From contig NXFV01001370.1 of assembly GCA_002803225.1 (NCBI GenBank), positions 21,629 to 85,628 on the forward strand: 64,000 nt of DNA, read 5' to 3'. Positions 58,918-64,000 of this stretch are shown piece after piece. The notes beneath the pieces are model-generated. The model did not search any database. It saw nothing but the letters and a program-made list of their open reading frames with translations, and was not told the DNA's origin. The stretch comes from Gamarada debralockiae (Eukaryota; Ascomycota; Leotiomycetes; Helotiales; Hyphodiscaceae). The position numbers and the translations under genes were made by a program. Position 1 is the first letter of the stretch, and each line of letters begins with the position of its first letter.

Positions 58918-59724
58918 AATGCAAGGATCGAATATGAAAAGATCGCGGAACGTGTCAGCTTTCGAGGGTTGGATTGAGCATGTTCATGATTAATCGCAAC
59001 TAGATCTGTGGAAGTCCGGCAACAACCCATGGTCGTACATGTCGGCCGCAGCCTCATCCTATAATTTTCAGCTCGAGGCTGACAAGGCAGGCTTGGCTCC
59101 AATCATTCGGGGATCAACGGCGATCTTGTTTGGCTCGCTTGCTTGGCACGCTTGCGGCCTTACTAAGACGATCCTTCCCCCACCAGGGGTTGACAAGTCT
59201 GTCCAGACACTCGAATAATTCGCACCCATATTTTCTCTACCAGCCACATCAACTAAATAACTGAAAGTAGATGGAAGTGTAGAGCAAATTGCAATGAATA
59301 ATTCTCTCAATTCAGAATTTTTAATTTGTGTTATGTTGAAAAGTTAAACCGGGGCTGTACTTTTTAAGTGCCCGGGCAGACTTGTCAATCCCTGGTGCCC
59401 GCAGGATCAACACCGTTGCCAATTTCGATAGCTTCACCGTGCGGGAGAACATCGCTATTGGATTAAAGTTGCGATTCGGGTGCGTTCCCGAGGCTAAAAC
59501 GCCAACTTCGGTGGGGTCGGCAACCAATGCCCGAGCTCACCAAATGCTGCATTCGGCTGTCAAACGTTTGTCCAGATCCTCCATGGCTCACGACTGTAAT
59601 ATTGAAGGATCACTGATGATGTCAGAATGCGAAAAGTATTAAGTTCCAGCTGCAGCCGCGTGAAGAATCCTACTTTTCCTGGTTGCTTTCCCTTCATTCT
59701 TTCTTTTTCTTCAGTCGCTTTAAA
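58918..59724. other. Intergenic, upstream of the multicopper oxidase
   Basis: No gene seen. A frame at 59382-59642 has no recognisable domain. The sequence before 59725 is pyrimidine-rich (TTCTTTCTTTTTCTTC), as is common just before fungal start codons. Confidence 0.4.
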
Positions 59725-62058
59725 ATGAGGGATTCTTTTCTTTCGCTTGGCCTGTTGGCTTCCAGCCTCGCCTCCTTCGCATGTGCGAACGGGAAGGCTC
59801 CAGTCGTTTTTCCGGTCACATTAACTTGGGCAAAAGGAGCACCAGATGGATTTGAGCGAGAGATGATATTTGTCAATGGGCAAATGCCTGGACCGACACT
59901 GAATCTTGAAGAGGGTGATGATGTTGAGGTGGGATTGATTGCTAGGGGAGGTTTCGCAAGGCTGACAAGATTATTTTAGTTCATTGTTGAGAATCAACTC
60001 CCTTTTGGAACCACGGTACATTTTCACGGAATTGAGTACGAAGACATCTCCTCTGGGACTCTAATATCCTTTACTAACGATTGGCAGACAATTGAACACT
60101 CCGTGGTCAGGTACGAAAAGTGAACTTGGTGATCTGTAGCATAGGCTAATTTCTCAGATGGTGTTCCTGGATTGTCGCAGGAGAAAATCGAGCCCGGATG
60201 TACTTTCAAATACAAGTGGACAGCAACTCAATATGGCACCTACTGGTACCATGGGCACAGCCAAGGCCAGCTCGAGGATGGCCTCTTGGGCGCTATCTAC
60301 ATCGAGTTAGCTTCCCTGTTTTGTCTGCGTCGGGATAAAATACTGATTCGTGCAGGCCAGCAAAGAACTCCCCCACTCCGTTCAGCATGATTTCGAACTC
60401 TACGAAGGATGTGAAACAGCTTGATCATGCCATGCGTCATCCCGAAATGGTTCTCCTGAGTGATTGGAGCCACTTTACAAGTGTAGAGCTCCGGAATATT
60501 ACTCTTGAAGCAGATATTGACTCTTTGTATGTGTTCGCACCAATTTCTAGTAACCCGCTGACAAGTTTAACTAGTTGTGGAGACTCGATGCTTATCAATG
60601 GCAAAGGGAACGTGAACTGCCCAGGCGTTCCTTTCCTCATGAGCCTGGTTCCCCCACCTCTATTGCCTTTGTTAGCTGGGCAGAACCTCACCGACAAGGG
60701 CTGTCTGGCTCTTACAAATACAGCGGCGCAGACAAGTTACCCTCATAATTTGGGAGATGTTCCGTTTGGACTATTCGAGGGCTGCAACGCCACGAATCCA
60801 AACCCCTATATCTTCAACGTAGATGCCAGCCAGGGTTGGGTGAGCTTGAACATAATCAGCGCTGCCAGTCTTCAGGAGATGGTTGTATCAATTGATGAGC
60901 ATCCAATGTGGGTGTATGCCATCGACGGACGGTTCATAGAGCCGCAGCTGGTGGATGTACGTTTTCCTACCCCCAATTTCTCTCAAGTACTAACGATTTT
61001 CTAGGCAATGACTCTCCAACACGGAAGCCGACACTCGGTCATGGTCCAACTCAACAAGCCAGCGAAAGACTACACAATCCGCGTAGCAAGCGATGGTTTG
61101 AACCAAAAAATCTTCGTTTCTGGCGTCCTCTCATACATCAACGGAACGCACACAAATACTCCGCAGCCATACATCAACTATGCGGGCGCGAACACCTCTG
61201 CAGATGTCACTTTCCTCACCGATGCGACGGTGGTGCCTTTCCCACCAGTTCATCCCGCTCAAGTCGCAGATCAGACATACAAGCTACTCGTAAACCGTAC
61301 TGGAGCTGCGTGGCAATGGACTTTGAACAACGATATGCCTTTCAATGAGTCGCTTGAAGACATCACGCCTTTGCTTTACAATCCTAATGGACTTGCGAAC
61401 ACGGGCTTGACGATCACGACGAAGAATGGAACTTGGGTGGATTTGATATATATTGTTACTGCTACTGGAGGTCTCCAGTAAGTCCTTGATCTCATTCATA
61501 TCGCGAGAAGATATCAACCTGACACGAAATAGGCCTCCTCACCCAATCCACAAACACTCAAACAAAGCACATATCATCGTAAGTGCTCCCACGAATCTGT
61601 ACCCAATACACCAAGATTTTGAGAGACGAGTGGCTGACTGCGATTTCATATTTAGGGCTTTGGCTCAGGCGATTTTACTTGGACGAACGTAGCCGAAGCC
61701 ATCAAAGACATCCCCGAGAGCTTTAACCTCGATAACCCGCCCTACAGAGACGGTGCCTACACTCTGCCGGCTTTGTCAGCGTCCACTTGGATGGCTATTC
61801 GGTATCAAGTGGTGAATCCTGGGGTATGTTATTCGGGCTTCCCAAGTTTTGTCCTGGCGAGTTTACTGAAATTGATTACTAGGCTTTTATGTTGCATTGT
61901 CATATCAACGGGCATTTGACTGGCGGCATGGGGTAAGTTGACTCTTGGAACAGGTAGAAGACATGGCTAACGGACCTTGCAGACTGGCGATTTTGGATGG
62001 CGTTGATGCTTGGCCTAAAGTGCCGCGTGAATACGGTCCTGGTGGAAATGGGTTCTAA
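59725..62058 (+). CDS. Secreted multicopper oxidase (laccase/ascorbate-oxidase-like)
   Basis: Ten exons (59725-59928, 59980-60035, 60088-60110, 60158-60305, 60356-60956, 61005-61477, 61533-61578, 61656-61823, 61883-61932, 61983-62058) are all in phase and give 614 residues. A signal peptide (MRDSFLSLGLLASSLASFAC) is followed by the copper signatures: L1 TVHFHGIEQLNTPWSDGVPG, L2 GTYWYHGHSQGQ, L3 PPHPIHKHSNKAH and L4 FMLHCHINGHLTGGMG. The L2 motif reads HGHS rather than HSH, and L1 has HFHG rather than HWHG, as in the broad ascomycete laccase-like and ferroxidase group. It oxidises phenols or metals using oxygen outside the cell; the natural substrate is not clear. A 23-base exon carries part of the L1 motif. 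It stands beside a broken GH28 gene. Confidence 0.92.
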
Positions 62059-62408
62059 TTGCGCCTTTGAATATTTAATTTTAATGTTTCACATAACAAT
62101 GATTGATCTTTTTCCAAGTTCCTTGACGTCCTACTCGCCAGTATTCTCCTCCGAAGTCCGAGTCAAAACGGGTAATAGTGCAAGTCGCCCCTTCCTTCCA
62201 CTGCAAGGCTGTTGCACATCACAGCTCTTTTTAGAAAACTCACAACTACAGGGAGGGAATGTACGAACAACGTTTACACACTTGGTTTGCAGAAGGGTAT
62301 CTTGGTGACGTATATATATTGCGCGGTAGTGAGAATTTTATTTCTCCTCCCACGTCTACCAAAGTTACTGCTCGACAACTTATCCAGATGATACGTTCAA
62401 ACCAAATT

Positions 62409-63752
62409 ATGATTCTGTCACGTCGCGTCAACGCATTCTTCCTCTACGGTGCCGCATATGGTGGTTACGTTGAATTCGGTGCTGGTTCCGACACATGAAC
62501 CGTCCATCCTGGACCAGACGGTTGTGACGACGCCGGAGCAATCCAGGACGTATTCTCTAAATGTGGCCAAACGGCTCCATTAATTTCTTCAACGCTACAT
62601 ATCATGAGGAAAGTGTCATAATACCACGGGCCTGAACAACTGCATCATTGACCTGAAAGGCACCATCGAGTCACACGCTGCCTATCAGATTCCAATATCA
62701 ATCGAGGGCCTTCTTCATCGATGGGAACAAACATTACTTTTGGAGGATATGGTTATGATACTTTGAATGGCAATGGCCAGGTGGGTATGATTTCGTCAAC
62801 GGTGTCAAGAATTACCCTGGTCGTCCTCACCCCCTCACAATTTGGCATACACATGACTCTTTACTTCAGAGCCTCCACTTCATCCAAAGTCAAATAGACG
62901 ATGGAGGTCATGTATTCGAGCAATGTGTCTCTACAAGATATCTTTATCAACAATACTTCGAACAACAATGTAAGTCTTCCACATTCATTCCACGAGATGT
63001 GAATATGAAATTGTTCCAGAGCAGTGATCAAAACTCTGACGTAGCGGACACTTTGTACTCAGAAGATATTATCTTTAGAAGATGGTATGTCGAGACCGGA
63101 GATGATCCTATCTCTGCGAAGCAAAACTCGAGCAACATCGTCATCGAAGACTGGTGTTTTCAAGGGAGGTCTTGCTGTTGCGCTTGGGAGTATTGGACAA
63201 TATCCCGGGGAATTCGAGTATATTGACGGAGTCTATGCCCAGAATATTACTTGCATCAGCACAGCGTCGGTCCCCTTCACCTTTTCACTGAGAAGCTTAT
63301 CGCAGACTTACTTTTCGGATAGTGAGGCAGAGCACATCAAGACCTGGACCGGGTTCAAAATGGCGTGCCTCCAAATGGCGGCGGTGGAGGTACAGGCTGT
63401 AAAGTACACTCATCCTCCATCTCTATTCTCTTCTAATATCTCTCCAGTTGTCCGCAACCTGGAGCTCAAAGATTTCACGTTTCAAAATAGCGCGTACATC
63501 TTCGCGATCGGGCAGTGCACGGCGTACAGCTTCAATTTCCGCGACTGCGACGGTTCGAAGATGCAGATATCAAATATCACTGTTGGACCCACCAAAGGAA
63601 CGCTTGCGTTTGAACCTGATGATGTGGAAACTGCAGTGCAGAGGTGCCGTCCCTTGCCTGGTGCGGAGTTTATGGGTTTGGGCCTTGAGTACCAGGGAAA
63701 AGAGGCGAATCCTGTATATCACTATAGTAATGTGGTTGGGCCAGTGTGTTAG
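62409..63752 (+). pseudogene. GH28 exopolygalacturonase-like gene, broken
   Basis: On the plus strand, in changing frames: SDT-stop-TVHPGPDGCDDAGAIQDV (TGA where the family has Trp), NNCIIDLKGTIE, MGTNITFGGYGYGTLNGNGQ, VWYDFVNGVKNYPGRPHPLT, VMYSSNVSLQDIFINNTSNN, an intron near 62970-63019, VADTLYSEDIIFRRWYVETG with GDDPISAK, a shift, then GGLAVALGSIGQYPGEFEY, IKTWTGF, LKDFTFQNSAYIFAIGQCTA, DGSKMQISNITVGPTKGTL and the stop. This is the order of fungal GH28 exo-acting polygalacturonases. The GDD catalytic pair is kept, but the NTDG motif reads NSDV. At least five frame breaks plus the TGA make it inactive. Confidence 0.75.
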
Positions 63753-63940
63753 GTGCACTCCTAAGAGTTGAGTGCAGAATGCAAGATTTGGAAGAGGCTT
63801 TATTGTGGTATCATGAATCAATTTTCTCTTTCTTGAGTGCCGTATGTGAGCAGCTCATCTGAGCAGGCCTGGTCATCCTGAGCAAGATTTACCACATCGT
63901 CATATGTTTTGACTTCTCGCTTTCTTACCAATCACACTTA
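63753..63940. other. Flank between GH28 pseudogene and transposon end
   Basis: No gene or repeat of its own. Ends in the TA dinucleotide that precedes the transposon repeat. Confidence 0.4.
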
Positions 63941-64000
63941 CAGTCAAACCTGGATATAAGAATCCTGTAGATAAGAATACCTGACCAATAAGAATATAGC
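63941..64000 (+). mobile_element. Pogo/Fot1-like (Tc1/mariner) left end, cut by the window edge
   Basis: After TA (63939-63940) the sequence reads CAGTCAAACCTGGATATAAG, and then AATCC with repeated ATAAGAAT. TA followed by CAGTC and an AACCTnGATATAA-type run is the usual terminal repeat of fungal pogo/Fot1 elements. The rest, including the transposase, lies outside the window. Confidence 0.55.

Noticed and set aside
1..64000. tRNA, rRNA or secondary-metabolite backbone (PKS/NRPS) genes
   Set aside because: None seen. The P450, MFS and Zn2Cys6 genes alone do not make a metabolite cluster, and the MFS is broken.

Overview
The window is nuclear DNA of a filamentous ascomycete. Genes carry short GT-AG (occasionally GC-AG) introns, mostly 47 to 99 bases, with CTAAC/CTGAC-like branch sites. 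The protein set is typical of Pezizomycotina: Zn2Cys6 regulators, a NACHT-ankyrin STAND protein, fungal STAND N-terminal domains, a multi-exon P450 and a secreted multicopper oxidase. Repeats and transposon remnants carry many TAG stops and are TA-rich, the pattern expected from repeat-induced point mutation (RIP). A Leotiomycetes-like source is my guess from the general look of the proteins; it is not shown by the sequence.

Layout. From 1.8 to 12.3 kb lies a gene-rich stretch of mostly housekeeping genes: an Atg14-like autophagy protein, a small coiled-coil protein, an acidic nuclear-type protein, an ANCHR-like protein with three VPS4-binding-type motifs and a zinc finger, and an F-box protein. 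A badly decayed CALB-like secreted lipase sits among them. A broken BTB gene follows at 13.2-13.9 kb, then degenerate repeats and a copia RNase H scrap. From 15.5 to 22.4 kb a single reading path of six exons joins a STAND N-terminal domain, a DUF3824-like segment, a Zn2Cys6 cluster, an endosulfine-like segment, a bZIP-like basic region and a STAND-type helical C-terminus. This predicted 2,186-residue fusion is the most unusual object in the window.

From 22.4 to 37 kb the DNA is a repeat graveyard. It holds a DUF3505-type zinc-finger pseudogene, a ~130-base degenerate tandem array, a frameshifted Rad5/HLTF-like SNF2 gene cut at its 5' end by copia sequence, a 17-base minisatellite, a short LTR, and a 4.9 kb RIP-decayed hAT transposon (12-bp terminal repeats, perfect 8-bp target duplication) inserted in a decayed gene with two J-like modules.

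From 37 to 54.7 kb is an accessory region where intact genes (short-chain dehydrogenase, Zn2Cys6 regulator, hydrophobin-like small secreted protein, NACHT-ankyrin protein, P450) alternate with broken ones (cyclase-family hydrolase, DUF4267-like fragment, MFS transporter, a regulator lacking its zinc cluster). From 56.6 kb to the end come a large glycosylated membrane protein, an intact ten-exon multicopper oxidase, a broken GH28 polygalacturonase-like gene and the start of a pogo/Fot1-like transposon.

Because genes with up to ten exons are perfectly in phase, the many frameshifts next to them look like real decay rather than poor sequence. The broken genes are mostly secreted enzymes, a transporter and regulators.
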